Shown piece by piece: positions 47,320 to 56,256 of a stretch of DNA of 64,000 nucleotides. Location of the stretch: assembly GCA_018820855.1 (NCBI GenBank), contig JAHJNL010000025.1:19948-83947 (forward strand). The letters run 5' to 3'. The position numbers and the translations under genes were made by a program. The notes beneath the pieces are model-generated. The model made no database searches and was not told the origin of the DNA. It saw only the letters and a program-made list of their open reading frames with translations. Position 1 is the stretch's first letter. Each line of letters starts with the position of its first letter. The stretch is from Pseudomonadota bacterium. GTDB lineage: Bacteria; Desulfobacterota; Desulfobulbia; Desulfobulbales; Desulfocapsaceae.

Positions 47320-48160
47320 AGGCAGTCACCACCCTGCCTCCAAGCAGAGTAAAAAGGTAGACAATAGCGGCAATGACGATAATGATCGGGCCGCTGGGAA
47401 GATCCAGAGTAAAGCTCACGCCAAGCCCGGTCACCACAAAGCCCACACAAAACAGGACTGCCAGCAGCATCATCTGGCGAATGTTCTGGGAGAAGCTTCC
47501 GGCAACAGCCGCTGGCAGCGTGAGGAGCGCAATCACCAGAACAATCCCCACGATGCGTACCAGAAGGACAATGGTGAGAGCCGTAAGGCAGAGCAGGAGC
47601 AGATAGATCCAGCCGGTACGCAACCCCCGTAACCTTGAAAACTCCTCGTCAAAACAGACGGCCAGAAACCTGTGATAAAACACTCCTACCAATCCCAGCA
47701 CCACAACATCCAGAACCAGAACAAAAAAGAAATCGTTTCTACTGACAAGCAGGATATTACCGAAAAGGTAGCTCATGGGATCAACATAGCCCGGAGTCCT
47801 GGCAATGAAGAGTAGCCCCGTTGCCATACCCACGGCCCAAAGAGCGCCAATGACACTGTCTTCACGCTGCCTGGCATGACGGCTGACCAGGGCAAGAACC
47901 ACGGCAGCAAGCAGAGAGGAGAGTACCGCGCCCTGCATGGGACCAAACCAGGTGACGCCCACTGCTTTTTCCAGATAAAGCCCCAGACCAATACCACCCA
48001 GCACACAATGAGAAATGGCACCGGCAATGTAACTGATCCTGCGGACAACTACCAGAGTACCAATAATACCAAAGGGCAGAGAGGCAAATATACCGGTGAG
48101 CAGGGCATAACGGAAAAAATAAATATTCGGATCAAAGAGTGCGGCCAGGAGCTCATTCAT
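47309..48160 (-). CDS. znuB: Zinc/manganese ABC importer permease (ZnuB-like)
   Basis: 283 residues with eight or nine hydrophobic helices. Family features include FGIIGTLVVVRRISYIAGAI, SHCVLGGIGLGLYL, SVIGALWAVGMATGLLFIAR, TALTIVLLVRIVGIVLVIAL, and LLTLPAAVAGSF. It forms the membrane channel for a metal ion delivered by the substrate-binding protein. The start overlaps the ATPase gene by 8 nt. Convergent overlap of 11 nt with the tRNA nucleotidyltransferase gene leaves no separate terminator. Confidence 0.92.
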   Translation of the reverse strand: MNELLAALFDPNIYFFRYALLTGIFASLPFGIIGTLVVVRRISYIAGAISHCVLGGIGLGLYLEKAVGVTWFGPMQGAVLSSLLAAVVLALVSRHARQREDSVIGALWAVGMATGLLFIARTPGYVDPMSYLFGNILLVSRNDFFFVLVLDVVVLGLVGVFYHRFLAVCFDEEFSRLRGLRTGWIYLLLLCLTALTIVLLVRIVGIVLVIALLTLPAAVAGSFSQNIRQMMLLAVLFCVGFVVTGLGVSFTLDLPSGPIIIVIAAIVYLFTLLGGRVVTAFRK

Positions 48161-48920
48161 GGCTGTGTCCCTCCCCGCTGCAGCAATGATCGTGACGGAT
48201 CATCTGCAGATCACCACCATACAGATCCCGAATCAGGTCGCCGGTGAGCGCGCTGGTCGGATGGATCTTCACCTCTTTATTGACACAGGCAATACGCTTG
48301 AAAAAGGTAGAAGCAAAACCCACCTCGTGGGTCACCATGAGAATGGTCATGTGCCGGTTCAGCTTGGTCAAAAGATCAAAAAACTGGAGTTCAGATTCAT
48401 GATCTATGTTGGCGGTGGGTTCATCAAGGATCAGGATATCACCTCTGGATGCCAGGGCCCGGGCAATGAGTACCCGCTGTCGCTGCCCCCCTGAGATGGA
48501 AGAAAACGGACGGTCAGCAATATCAGCAAGATCTGTCTCAGCCAGGGCCTCCAAGGCCTGTGCCCTGTCCTGCCTGCTGTATCTTCCGGTAAATGAGTGG
48601 CCCAGCCGTCCCATGCATACCACCTCCGAAACAGAGATGGGAAACTGGGGATCATACTGCACATACTGCGGCACATAACCCATTCGCAAACGGGCCTCTT
48701 CCGGTTTCCTGCCAAAGATACGAACAGTTCCTGTTTCCGGTGTCAGCAGCCCCAGGATAAGTTTAATCAACGTAGTCTTGCCGCCGCCATTTGGGCCTAC
48801 CACACAGATGGAATCACGGGGAGCTATCTCGAGATTCACATCAACAAGCACCGCCTGCATATCATAACTAAAACTGAGGTCACAAATGGAGATAGCACTC
48901 TTTTCCTGGACTTGAATCAT
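48153..48920 (-). CDS. znuC: Zinc/manganese ABC importer ATPase (ZnuC-like)
   Basis: 255 residues. Walker A GPNGGGKTTLIKLILGLL, Q-loop MGYVPQYVQYDPQFPISVSE, signature SISGGQRQRVLIARALAS, Walker B ILILDEPTANID, and H-loop VTHE are complete. The C-terminal end is histidine-containing (HDHCCSGEGHSHE), suggesting metal binding in the cytoplasm. It overlaps the binding-protein gene upstream by an ATGA junction and the permease gene downstream by 8 nt. Confidence 0.94.
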   Translation of the reverse strand: MIQVQEKSAISICDLSFSYDMQAVLVDVNLEIAPRDSICVVGPNGGGKTTLIKLILGLLTPETGTVRIFGRKPEEARLRMGYVPQYVQYDPQFPISVSEVVCMGRLGHSFTGRYSRQDRAQALEALAETDLADIADRPFSSISGGQRQRVLIARALASRGDILILDEPTANIDHESELQFFDLLTKLNRHMTILMVTHEVGFASTFFKRIACVNKEVKIHPTSALTGDLIRDLYGGDLQMIRHDHCCSGEGHSHE

Positions 48921-49831
48921 CGTTTCTCCTGACCCAGCAAAGCCTGGACAATTCGCTCTGCCATGATCTTCAAATTTGCCTCCACATCTTCTGCCAGGGG
49001 ATCCAAGGCTACAACCTTACCGCCAATGGCAGCAGCCACCGCATTCGCACTTTTGGGATCAAACTGTGACTGGACAAAGATCACCTTGACGCCTTCGTCC
49101 CTGGCCCGGCGGATAAGGACAGACAATTGTCTGGGTGTGGGTGATTTACCACCGGTTTCCACAGCCACCTGCTGCAGATGATAGCTGTCTGCAAAATAAC
49201 CAAAGGCCGGATGAAAGACAAAGAAGGAAGCATTATGAAAGGGGGCAAGCATTCCGGTTATCTTTTGGTCCAGATCATCAAGTTTTCTGTTCAACTCAGC
49301 CAGATTATTCTCATAGTTTCGTCGATGTGCCGGATCCTCACTTGCCAAAGCTTCAGCCATGGCTGCGGCCATAATTTTCAGATTCCGGGGAGAGAGCCAA
49401 ACATGGGGATCAAGAGTTACTCCGTGACCATGATTTATCTCCCCTTTCCGATGATCCCTGTGCCCGTGGTCAGGCATCTCCATGGGAATCCTGTGAATCC
49501 CCTCCGTGGTATCAACTATGTACAGATTCGGAGAGTTTTTTCCCAGGCGCCGAATGAGCTCCTGTTCAAATTCCAGGCCTACACCAAAAAAGAGGCTTGC
49601 TCGGGAAAAGGCCAGGATCTGCTTGGGTCGAGGCTCAAAGGTGTGAGGCTCCTGTCCATTGTCCACCAGGATAGAGGTCTTAACCAATTCTTTGCCGACA
49701 TGTTCACAGATCCACTTCTGTGGTGGAATGGAGACAAAAACCTCGACTTTTTCAGATGAAAGAGCAACCCCATGCATAAAAACGAAACAGATAAACATGA
49801 ATAGAAAAGACTGCAGCTGGTGTTTTTTCAT
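48917..49831 (-). CDS. znuA: Zinc ABC transporter substrate-binding protein (ZnuA-like)
   Basis: 304 residues from the ATG at 49831, which overlaps the stop of the regulator gene. The N terminus MKKHQLQSFLFMFICFVFMH is a signal peptide. Cluster A-I binding-protein features are PPQKWICEHVGKELVKTSIL, EPHTFEPRPKQILAFSRA, DPHVWLSPRNLKIMA, and FHPAFGYFADSY. A histidine-rich loop (DHGHRDHRKGEINHGHG, about 143-160) is typical of zinc rather than manganese binders. It captures metal in the periplasm and delivers it to the permease. Confidence 0.92.
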   Translation of the reverse strand: MKKHQLQSFLFMFICFVFMHGVALSSEKVEVFVSIPPQKWICEHVGKELVKTSILVDNGQEPHTFEPRPKQILAFSRASLFFGVGLEFEQELIRRLGKNSPNLYIVDTTEGIHRIPMEMPDHGHRDHRKGEINHGHGVTLDPHVWLSPRNLKIMAAAMAEALASEDPAHRRNYENNLAELNRKLDDLDQKITGMLAPFHNASFFVFHPAFGYFADSYHLQQVAVETGGKSPTPRQLSVLIRRARDEGVKVIFVQSQFDPKSANAVAAAIGGKVVALDPLAEDVEANLKIMAERIVQALLGQEKR

Positions 49832-50133
49832 AATATTTCTCTGTGTGTCAGATCCGGCTGAGCACTTTTCCCAAGAGTTTCGGACTGACAGACAAAATGT
49901 ACGGCCTGACACTCCTCACACCGGGTCAATGCGTGCAGAGCAAGAAATTGCTCCATATGTTTTCCCTGTTCAAGAGTCAACACCCCGCTTCCCTTGCATA
50001 AAGGACATTCATGTTCCAGGGCGGCGAGTAGGGCCTTGCGAATAAATTCAGATCGATTGGGGGTGTTTTCCAGGGCCTCGGAAAGATCACCATCAGCTTT
50101 AAATGAGAAGACTCGTTCTCTTTTCTTTTCCAT
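49828..50133 (-). CDS. Ribbon-helix-helix protein with cysteine-rich metal-binding tail; likely repressor of the zinc importer
   Basis: 101 residues from the ATG at 50133, with AAGGAGG about 6 nt upstream. The N terminus ERVFSFKADGDLSEALENTP and NRSEFIRKALLAAL form the beta-helix-helix of MetJ/Arc/CopG regulators. The C-terminal half has CPLCKGSG and RCEECQAVHFVC, a likely zinc site. It is not NikR: the ACT-like nickel domain is absent. It is the first gene of the operon and is coupled to the binding-protein gene by an ATGA overlap. A perfect palindrome overlaps its promoter, consistent with autoregulation. Confidence 0.82.
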   Translation of the reverse strand: MEKKRERVFSFKADGDLSEALENTPNRSEFIRKALLAALEHECPLCKGSGVLTLEQGKHMEQFLALHALTRCEECQAVHFVCQSETLGKSAQPDLTHREIL

Positions 50134-50153
50134 GCGTTCCTCCTTCGCAATTC

Positions 50154-50174
50154 TGGTATTATTTTTTAATACCA
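50154..50174. promoter_or_regulatory. Palindromic operator overlapping the importer promoter
   Basis: TGGTATT (50154-50160) and AATACCA (50168-50174) form a perfect 7-bp inverted repeat around a 7-nt AT spacer. The -10 element on the minus strand lies within it. It starts 21 nt upstream of the ribbon-helix-helix gene, a good position for a repressor site. Confidence 0.6.
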
Positions 50175-50191
50175 CCCTTTCTATCAGTCAA
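50163..50191 (-). promoter_or_regulatory. Promoter of the metal importer operon
   Basis: On the minus strand TTGACT (50191-50186) is followed after 17 nt by TAAAAA (50168-50163). The -10 lies in the spacer of the palindrome at 50154-50174, so bound repressor would block RNA polymerase. Confidence 0.55.
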
Positions 50192-50527
50192 GATAAAAAG
50201 GTAAGGATCTTGCAGAGAATGGAATGAATGCAGACAAAATTGGTTGCTGTCCTGTATATTCTTCAGTATACCCAGCGATAAGAGTTCACCAGCGCTCCAG
50301 GTGAGTGAGAGCGACGAGACTCCACGCATCCGGGTTGGACTTCTCATAGAGAGGAGCTCTCCGGGTCTTCTCTTATCTGGACAAAAGCCAAAGCAATACT
50401 AACAAGACGCCATTGCAACGCTGCCGACAAGCCCCTGCGGTCCTGCCTGTTGCCAATGTTTTCCACAGTCAACAGTGAACACTTCACCGACAAGCCACCT
50501 TTATTGCCTCTTACAGCGACAATTGCC
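50192..50527. other. Divergent intergenic region, no gene seen
   Basis: 336 bp between the importer operon promoter and the Gate-domain gene. No hairpin, small ORF or clear rightward promoter can be supported. Confidence 0.35.
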
Positions 50528-51391
50528 ATGCCCGAACACCTTCGCCAAAGCCTGAAATCATCTCTCAGCAGTGGAATCCTTATCCTTAAGCTGGTGGTTC
50601 CCTTCTATATTCTTGCCGATATTCTCCTCTATTTCGACCTGCTCCGCCCCTTAAGCTTTCTCTTTTCGCCTGTCACCAATTTTCTGCAGCTGCCAACGGA
50701 AGCCGCCATGGCCATAGCCGCAGGAGTCCTGCTCAACCTCTATGCCGCCGTTGCCTTTGCCGCTCCCCTGGACCTGAGTCCGTACCAGTGGACCATCCTC
50801 GGCGTCTTTCTTGGTGTCTGCCACTCTCTGCCGGTGGAAAGCGCCATCATGAAAAAACTGGGTATCAGTCTCCTCTACTCCACTTTTCTCCGGGTAAGCA
50901 TGGCTTTTCTCACCACCCTGCCACTCCTGTTTCTTCCCCCTTCCCTTTTTACAGGAAAAAACAGCGGTCAAGGAATGCAACTGGCAACCTACTCCAGCAT
51001 CTCCGACCTCCTGTTCCATTCACTGACGGGCGCGGCTATCCTTTCAGCCAAGATCATTGCTCTGATCACCGTCATTATCTTTGTCATGGATACAATCAAA
51101 AGAACACGATTCATCCGCAATTATGGACAACGAGTCCAGACCTCCTTCTCCCTGCTTACCGGACAACTCCTGGGCATCACCTATGGCGCCGGCATCCTCA
51201 TCAAAGAGGCAAATTCAGGCAACCTGCAGCGCCGCGACCTGCTCTTTATCGGCACCTTTCTCATGATCTGTCATTCACTCCTGGAAGACCCCCTGCTTTT
51301 TGTCCTCTTTGGTGCCAACTACTGGATCATCATTGCCAGTCGCCTTTCCATGGCCTGTCTTGCCGCCTTTCTCCTCAAACGATTTTTCTGA
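50528..51391 (+). CDS. Nucleoside-recognition (Gate) domain membrane protein
   Basis: 287 residues from the ATG at 50528. In-frame upstream starts at 50450 (TTG) and 50456 would add unconserved residues, and none has a good ribosome site. Seven or eight hydrophobic helices are seen. LRQSLKSSLSSGILILKLVV and PVTNFLQLPTEAAMAIAAGV, plus GVFLGVCHSLPVESAIMKKL, are typical of the Gate/nucleoside-recognition family also found in spore-maturation and FeoB-like proteins. A second half-domain (LLTGQLLGITYGAGILIKEA, MICHSLLEDPLLF) repeats the CHS...E pattern, suggesting internal symmetry. Substrate is unknown. Confidence 0.8.
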   Translation: MPEHLRQSLKSSLSSGILILKLVVPFYILADILLYFDLLRPLSFLFSPVTNFLQLPTEAAMAIAAGVLLNLYAAVAFAAPLDLSPYQWTILGVFLGVCHSLPVESAIMKKLGISLLYSTFLRVSMAFLTTLPLLFLPPSLFTGKNSGQGMQLATYSSISDLLFHSLTGAAILSAKIIALITVIIFVMDTIKRTRFIRNYGQRVQTSFSLLTGQLLGITYGAGILIKEANSGNLQRRDLLFIGTFLMICHSLLEDPLLFVLFGANYWIIIASRLSMACLAAFLLKRFF

Positions 51392-51894
51392 TTCCAGCAA
51401 TCCAAGGAAGACACGACAGCCGCTCCTCTCAAAAAACCCAAGGACCAGTGACACAGGAACACCAGAAGACTGGTTGACTTTCTCTTGTGGAAATACCAGA
51501 GAGTTATCACATTGATATCATGATAGATATCGTTCTCATGAACGCATGAATGCACAGAAGGATTTCAAGGAAAAGCCCTTTATATTTGCAATGCAACCCA
51601 CATAACTCATGGCGAACCGAGAGAAATTTTTCTCGATGCTGATCTCACAGCGAAAGAACACCAAGCATTATCATGCCATTAACCCTTTTCCTCCCTGTCA
51701 TTCTTGAAAAAAATCTGTAAATGTTACCTATTTGTTACCTCTAACAGCGTATTCTACACATATAAGGAACCGGTGTGTCCGGTGATATTTTTTGAAGTGC
51801 CCCAAGCTGTGGAAAACCGACCTGTAACCAATTGATTTCGACAACATGCTGTACATGCATAAATATGTTCGCAAGTACAAGGGAAGGAGAAACA
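51392..51894. other. Long leader region before the radical-enzyme gene cluster
   Basis: 503 bp without a supportable gene. Its notable element is the tandem TGTTACC repeat with -10-like hexamer at 51722-51755, leaving about 130 nt of untranslated leader. GATATC occurs twice near 51513-51532 around ATGATA. Confidence 0.5.
51722..51755 (+). promoter_or_regulatory. Tandem TGTTACC activator box and -10 element, copy 1
   Basis: TGTTACC at 51722-51728 repeats at 51733-51739, an 11-bp period of about one helical turn. After 10 nt comes TATTCT (51750-51755), four of six to a -10. No -35 consensus is present. The layout is like a PhoB-type box, where an OmpR-family activator replaces the -35. A second copy with identical spacing is at 63731-63764. 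Confidence 0.6.
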
Positions 51895-54186
51895 ATGAGT
51901 GTCACAAACAATATAAAAGAAGGGAGGCTGGCATGTACAATCAATATTCAGCTGGAACAGACACAAGAGCAGGAGCTTCCCGAGGGCATGGTCTATGCCT
52001 ATGACCGAAACGGCAGTTTTCTCGATTCTGCCGAATTTCCCCGCAAGGCACAGTTCACCGTAGAATTGGCATTACCCTCAGAATTACAGGGCGATACGAT
52101 AAGAATACTCATAGGACCGCAAGTATCTGATGATTCCGAAGAAATGCCGGAGTGGATGCGGCAAGGCATCACGAATACAAAAAACAGTGCAGGTGGTGTT
52201 GCCCCATCGGTTCTGGTTCGCAAAGGCGCATATGAAAAACGGGTTCAGCTTGCTGCTGAACACAATATATTTTCCTTACCTATTTTTCCCCATGACTGGA
52301 AGAAGTGGCTCCTCTGCCGCTGTGTTGTCAGAGGACGATTGATAAAACTCCTGCAGATGCCCGACGGAACCAACCAAGAACTCGGGGTATGCAATGCCTG
52401 TATTAAAATATACGAAGTTGACAAGTTAGCAAAGATTATTGCCCGGTTACCTGATCGTGATCTCTCACGAATTCGAGACGACCTGCTGATCCTCATTAAA
52501 AATTGGCCTCCCAATCCGCCCCTGGAAAAGATACCTTCTATCTTGGGCCCAAGTATTGAGCCACCTCCGCCACTCCCGGTCAGACCTGAAGCGACAAGCC
52601 CTGCGGCTGTGCTAAAGAGTTGCGATACCGGGGAGGTCCCTGACACGATGTCCCTGGGGGCAGAGCCGCCCCTCCCTGACAAAGAAGTTCATTGCGAATA
52701 CAAAAAAGTTGTAACAATGCTTGCCCAGGAACTGGAGCCTGTCTTCACGGCTTCTTCTGTCAGCCAACTGCGCAATGCCCTTATTATCAAGGCCGGCATA
52801 CTTGCCCAGCTTATCTGTCAATGGAAATGGCTCCATTTCCATTTTTCCAAAGATTTGATCAAGTGTGTGTCCACCGATGAGCAGGGTAGATTTGAAACAA
52901 CCATCACCTACCCGTGCGGAGGCGACAGACCCGACCTGTACTTCAAGGCTATGCAGTGTATTGCCTCAAACCTGCATATCCTTTACGATCCAAACGTGGC
53001 CTGCCATACTCACTGGAACTACAAATGCGGCAGCGAGGTTGTTTTGGTGACAACTGATCCGGTCGCGATAACCTGCATGTCTCCAGAAGCAGTGGAGCCG
53101 CCTTCAGGAGTTACCATCTGGATCATGCCGTATGCGGTGGGAGGCACTCCACTGAACAAGATCAATCAGCCCAGCGGCCTGACCGATTATGGCAGTATTG
53201 TCGATGCTCCTTTTGGCAATATCCCCGGACACAGACTTGGTTTCCGGCATGGGTATTCAAGCAATATCCCGACAACCGGTCTCTTTTTCTATCGCTGGCA
53301 GTATAAAAAAGATGGTGAGACGAAATGGCATGATTTCAGTGAACCTGTTGTCCGACACTATATCAAGGAAGAGCCGGGAAAACTCCCTACCTATCCGGTA
53401 TGTACACTCGGTCCCAAATCAGTAAGCGGCATGCACCTGTATCGCTTCAAACCACATAAGCCGGAGGAGTGCAGTGATTTTATCCCGGGCGGCTATAACT
53501 CCTGGCCGGTAGATGACTGGTTTGCTGATATCTATTCCGGTTTTATCAACACCTATGGGTTACCGGGCGGAGTGGATGTCTCCGCAGGCAGGTACCAGAT
53601 CAAGCTGGAAATATACAAAGAAAACGGCATCATCGTGAAACCCGGTCCGACTACCTTCCAGTTCATCATCCCCATTGGCAAGGATACCGACGGTGCAACG
53701 ATACTCAGCCGTAAAGCCGAGAGCGGCGAGATTGACGGTGATGGTTTTGTTTTCTATCTGCACATTGACAACCGCAGTTGCCAGGCCATGACAGATGCCC
53801 CCACCATCGGCACTACCGGCGCTGACCCCCAGTGCGGTTTTCTTCATTATCATGCTCTCAGTGAGCAGGTTCAGATTGATTTTCATGCCCTTCACCCGGC
53901 CAATTACGCCACATTCAGTTTTCGAATCAAACGGAGCGCCACCGACATCAGCGGTGGTGACGGTGAGGTGACAGATCTCACCATCAATGGCTATCACGGT
54001 GATGGCAATGGCAACTTCAGCAATCTTTTTACTGTGAACACCCTGCTTAACACCTGTACCAGAGCTGCCTTTTCCGAAAATTTATGGGTCGAGGCCAAAG
54101 CAACAAACGGCTGGGCGAGGCTTCATCAATATGACAGTTATATTGCGCGTGCTTTTGCGCTCGCACCTGCTGCAGAAGCCAAATAA
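51895..54186 (+). CDS. Large protein of unknown function, first gene of the radical-enzyme cluster
   Basis: 763 residues from the ATG at 51895, with GGAAGGAG about 6 nt upstream. There is no signal peptide or transmembrane helix. Cys141, Cys143, Cys166 and Cys169 (LCRCVVRGRLIK, VCNACIKIYEVDKLAKII) may bind metal. VRGRLIK...CIKIYEVD and later STDEQGRFETTITYPCGG (326-343) look like the two ends of a carboxypeptidase-regulatory/transthyretin-like sandwich split by a helical insert with a proline-rich link (IEPPPPLPVRP). The C-terminal half is beta-rich with aromatic GLFFYRWQYKKDGETKWHDF. I do not recognise the family. Confidence 0.75.
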   Translation: MSVTNNIKEGRLACTINIQLEQTQEQELPEGMVYAYDRNGSFLDSAEFPRKAQFTVELALPSELQGDTIRILIGPQVSDDSEEMPEWMRQGITNTKNSAGGVAPSVLVRKGAYEKRVQLAAEHNIFSLPIFPHDWKKWLLCRCVVRGRLIKLLQMPDGTNQELGVCNACIKIYEVDKLAKIIARLPDRDLSRIRDDLLILIKNWPPNPPLEKIPSILGPSIEPPPPLPVRPEATSPAAVLKSCDTGEVPDTMSLGAEPPLPDKEVHCEYKKVVTMLAQELEPVFTASSVSQLRNALIIKAGILAQLICQWKWLHFHFSKDLIKCVSTDEQGRFETTITYPCGGDRPDLYFKAMQCIASNLHILYDPNVACHTHWNYKCGSEVVLVTTDPVAITCMSPEAVEPPSGVTIWIMPYAVGGTPLNKINQPSGLTDYGSIVDAPFGNIPGHRLGFRHGYSSNIPTTGLFFYRWQYKKDGETKWHDFSEPVVRHYIKEEPGKLPTYPVCTLGPKSVSGMHLYRFKPHKPEECSDFIPGGYNSWPVDDWFADIYSGFINTYGLPGGVDVSAGRYQIKLEIYKENGIIVKPGPTTFQFIIPIGKDTDGATILSRKAESGEIDGDGFVFYLHIDNRSCQAMTDAPTIGTTGADPQCGFLHYHALSEQVQIDFHALHPANYATFSFRIKRSATDISGGDGEVTDLTINGYHGDGNGNFSNLFTVNTLLNTCTRAAFSENLWVEAKATNGWARLHQYDSYIARAFALAPAAEAK

Positions 54187-54289
54187 TAGTGTTGCCATGT
54201 CAGGAAATAGAGAAATACCGATGAACTCAGTCACTGCATTACTTGTTTTCGTGGCAAAATGGAAATGCCAGACAATAACGGAGTGGTAA

Positions 54290-54826
54290 ATGAAGATTTG
54301 TATTGATCCAGGCCATGGCGGGAACGATCCCGGGGCAGTGGGCAGATGTGACGACAATGACCTGTGTGAGCATGATATCACATTGCAAATCTGCCTGCAT
54401 CTGGAGGGAATATTGCTACAGAGTGGCCACCTGACCTATCTGACCCGAAGAATTGACCGTAACCTGTCATTGCCCGCCCGGTCACAGTTTGCCAACCGCT
54501 ATCAGGCCGACCTCTTTGTCTCCATTCACTGCAACGCCGCTTATCAGGCCGCAGCTGCCGGCATAGAGACATGGATCCATCCCTTTTCAAGTGTGGGGAG
54601 AAAGTACGCGGACCCTATACAGGCAAGCCTGATTGCAGCTTTTCCCGATCACAAAGACAGAGGTGTCAAGGAAGCGAATTTTCACGTACTGCGGGAAACA
54701 GCCATGCCGGCAGTACTTGTGGAAACAGAATTTATCAGCAATCCAGAGCAGGCAGTTTTTTTATCAAAAGATGAAAATCAACGTAAGATAGCGCAGGCGA
54801 TAATGGAGGGAATATTGCGGGCCTGA
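54290..54826 (+). CDS. N-acetylmuramoyl-L-alanine amidase (Amidase_3) without signal peptide
   Basis: 178 residues, a bare catalytic domain. Zinc ligands are His9 in CIDPGHGGNDPGAVG, Glu27 in CEHDITLQI, and His80 in FVSIHCNAA; catalytic Glu145 is in VLVETEFISNPEQ. It should cleave the amide between MurNAc and L-Ala. Unlike AmiA/B/C it has no export signal, so it is either cytoplasmic, released by lysis or exported by an unrecognised route. It sits between two large unknown proteins and near a signal-less papain-like protease. Confidence 0.9.
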   Translation: MKICIDPGHGGNDPGAVGRCDDNDLCEHDITLQICLHLEGILLQSGHLTYLTRRIDRNLSLPARSQFANRYQADLFVSIHCNAAYQAAAAGIETWIHPFSSVGRKYADPIQASLIAAFPDHKDRGVKEANFHVLRETAMPAVLVETEFISNPEQAVFLSKDENQRKIAQAIMEGILRA

Positions 54827-55188
54827 TTGCCACCTGCCCATATGAAATAAGGCTCTTGAAAACTGTAACATACTGGTATATCTAACAACAGAAAGAGAGA
54901 AAGAATATGCCCGAAGCCGAGTCACTAAGATATGCCGGTCAAGAGCAAGGCAATGACACGCATCACCAACACAAAAATCTCAAAGCGACCAGATACGAGC
55001 CAGTTGGGGCAAAAGATTTTGCCTTTGCCTGCATAATGGCTTTTCCGAAAGAATTATTATGCCAAAGGTGAGCCAGCCCTCATTTATTAACTTCATGTTT
55101 ATTATTTCAATTGGCCAAACGGCAGGAAAGGGGACCCTCAACACAGAGAGAGCGTGAAAAACGGAGAAACTCAACAAGGAGGCTCGCA
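54827..55188. other. Spacer between amidase and protease genes
   Basis: 362 bp. It contains the doubtful 54-codon ORF at 54907-55071 and a purine-rich ribosome site for the protease gene. No terminator is seen. Confidence 0.35.
54907..55071 (+). CDS. Possible small ORF, 54 codons
   Basis: ATG at 54907 is preceded by the purine tract AGAAAGAGAGAAAGAAT. The product begins MPEAESLRYAGQEQGNDTHH and ends ELLCQR; it is polar at first, mildly hydrophobic at the end. No family is recognised. It lies co-directionally in the cluster. Coding status is uncertain. Confidence 0.25.
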   Translation: MPEAESLRYAGQEQGNDTHHQHKNLKATRYEPVGAKDFAFACIMAFPKELLCQR

Positions 55189-56109
55189 ATGAACAGACTT
55201 TACAATAGCGTTGCACTTTTTGGCACAGGAGAAGAGATCGGTACTGGCTGGTTACCTCCCATGCCCGATCTGCGTGACTATACCGACCGAGAACCTGAAA
55301 TTGCAAAAATGACCAAAAAGCTCGGTATCAATGCTACCAAAAAGGAAAAAATATCTCTCCCGGAGAAGATGGATCTGCAGGCCTGGTGTTCACCTGTTGA
55401 GAATCAGGGCAGTCTCGGTTCCTGCACGGCAAATGCCGCAGTGGGAATTGTCGAATATTTTCAGCGTCGGGCTTTTAATAAACATCTCGATGGCTCGCGG
55501 CTCTTTATCTATAAAACGACCCGCAACCTGATGCAGGTTACAGGTGACACCGGAGCCTGGCTCAGAAACACCATGGGGGCTCTCGCCCTGTGCGGGGTTC
55601 CGGAAGAAAAATATTGGCCCTATACCGATGCAGCCCCGGATTTCGATACAGAGCCGCCAAGTTTTGTCTATGCGGTGGCAGATAATTTTGAAGCGTTACG
55701 ATATTTCTGCCACGATCCACTTGGTGCCGACATTTCCGGTGCAGAGGTGCTCAGCAAAGTAAAAATCCTTCTTTCAGCCGGCATTCCTTCCATGTTTGGC
55801 TTTTTTGGCTTCCCGTCCTTTAACAGCAACGCCGCCCCTGGAGAAATCCCGTATCCTTGTCCCGGGGAGCAGGCAGAATGGGGCCATGCCATAGTCGCTA
55901 TCGGCTATGATGACAAAAAGCAAATTCACAATACACTATGCAATCAAAAAACAACCGGTGCCCTGCTTATCCGTAACTCATGGGGAAGCGACTGGGGTGA
56001 AGCCGGTTATGGCTGGTTGCCCTATGACTATGTAACCAACAAGCTGGCTCTGGATTTCTGGTCACTTTTGAGCATGGAGTGGGTGGATACCAAACAGTTT
56101 GGGATCTGA
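55189..56109 (+). CDS. Papain-like (C1 family) cysteine peptidase without signal peptide
   Basis: 306 residues from the ATG at 55189, with AAGGAGG about 6 nt upstream. Active-site residues are the oxyanion Gln73 and Cys79 in VENQGSLGSCTANAAVGIVE, His233 in EWGHAIVAIGYDD, and Asn263 in IRNSWGSDWGEAGYGWLPY. A 60-residue N-terminal segment (GTGWLPPMPDLRDYTDREPE) resembles the short lead seen in bacterial C1 proteins rather than a full inhibitory propeptide. No secretion signal is visible. Substrate is probably a protein of the same cluster or the envelope (inference). Confidence 0.9.
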   Translation: MNRLYNSVALFGTGEEIGTGWLPPMPDLRDYTDREPEIAKMTKKLGINATKKEKISLPEKMDLQAWCSPVENQGSLGSCTANAAVGIVEYFQRRAFNKHLDGSRLFIYKTTRNLMQVTGDTGAWLRNTMGALALCGVPEEKYWPYTDAAPDFDTEPPSFVYAVADNFEALRYFCHDPLGADISGAEVLSKVKILLSAGIPSMFGFFGFPSFNSNAAPGEIPYPCPGEQAEWGHAIVAIGYDDKKQIHNTLCNQKTTGALLIRNSWGSDWGEAGYGWLPYDYVTNKLALDFWSLLSMEWVDTKQFGI

Positions 56110-56256
56110 TCCGAACACGGGTCAAGGCCAATCCACAGGACAACCAACCAGTGTTCTGGGCGGATATCCTTGAATTTCTCTTTGAAATTCGCCACACCAT
56201 ACAGAACGAAGCGACAACAAGCTCATCGGAAACAAAAAACTCACTGGAACGCGACC

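Noticed and set aside
49828..50133. Annotation as NikR
   Set aside because: The C-terminal ACT-like nickel-binding domain is absent; the tail is Cys-rich and the operon is zinc-type.
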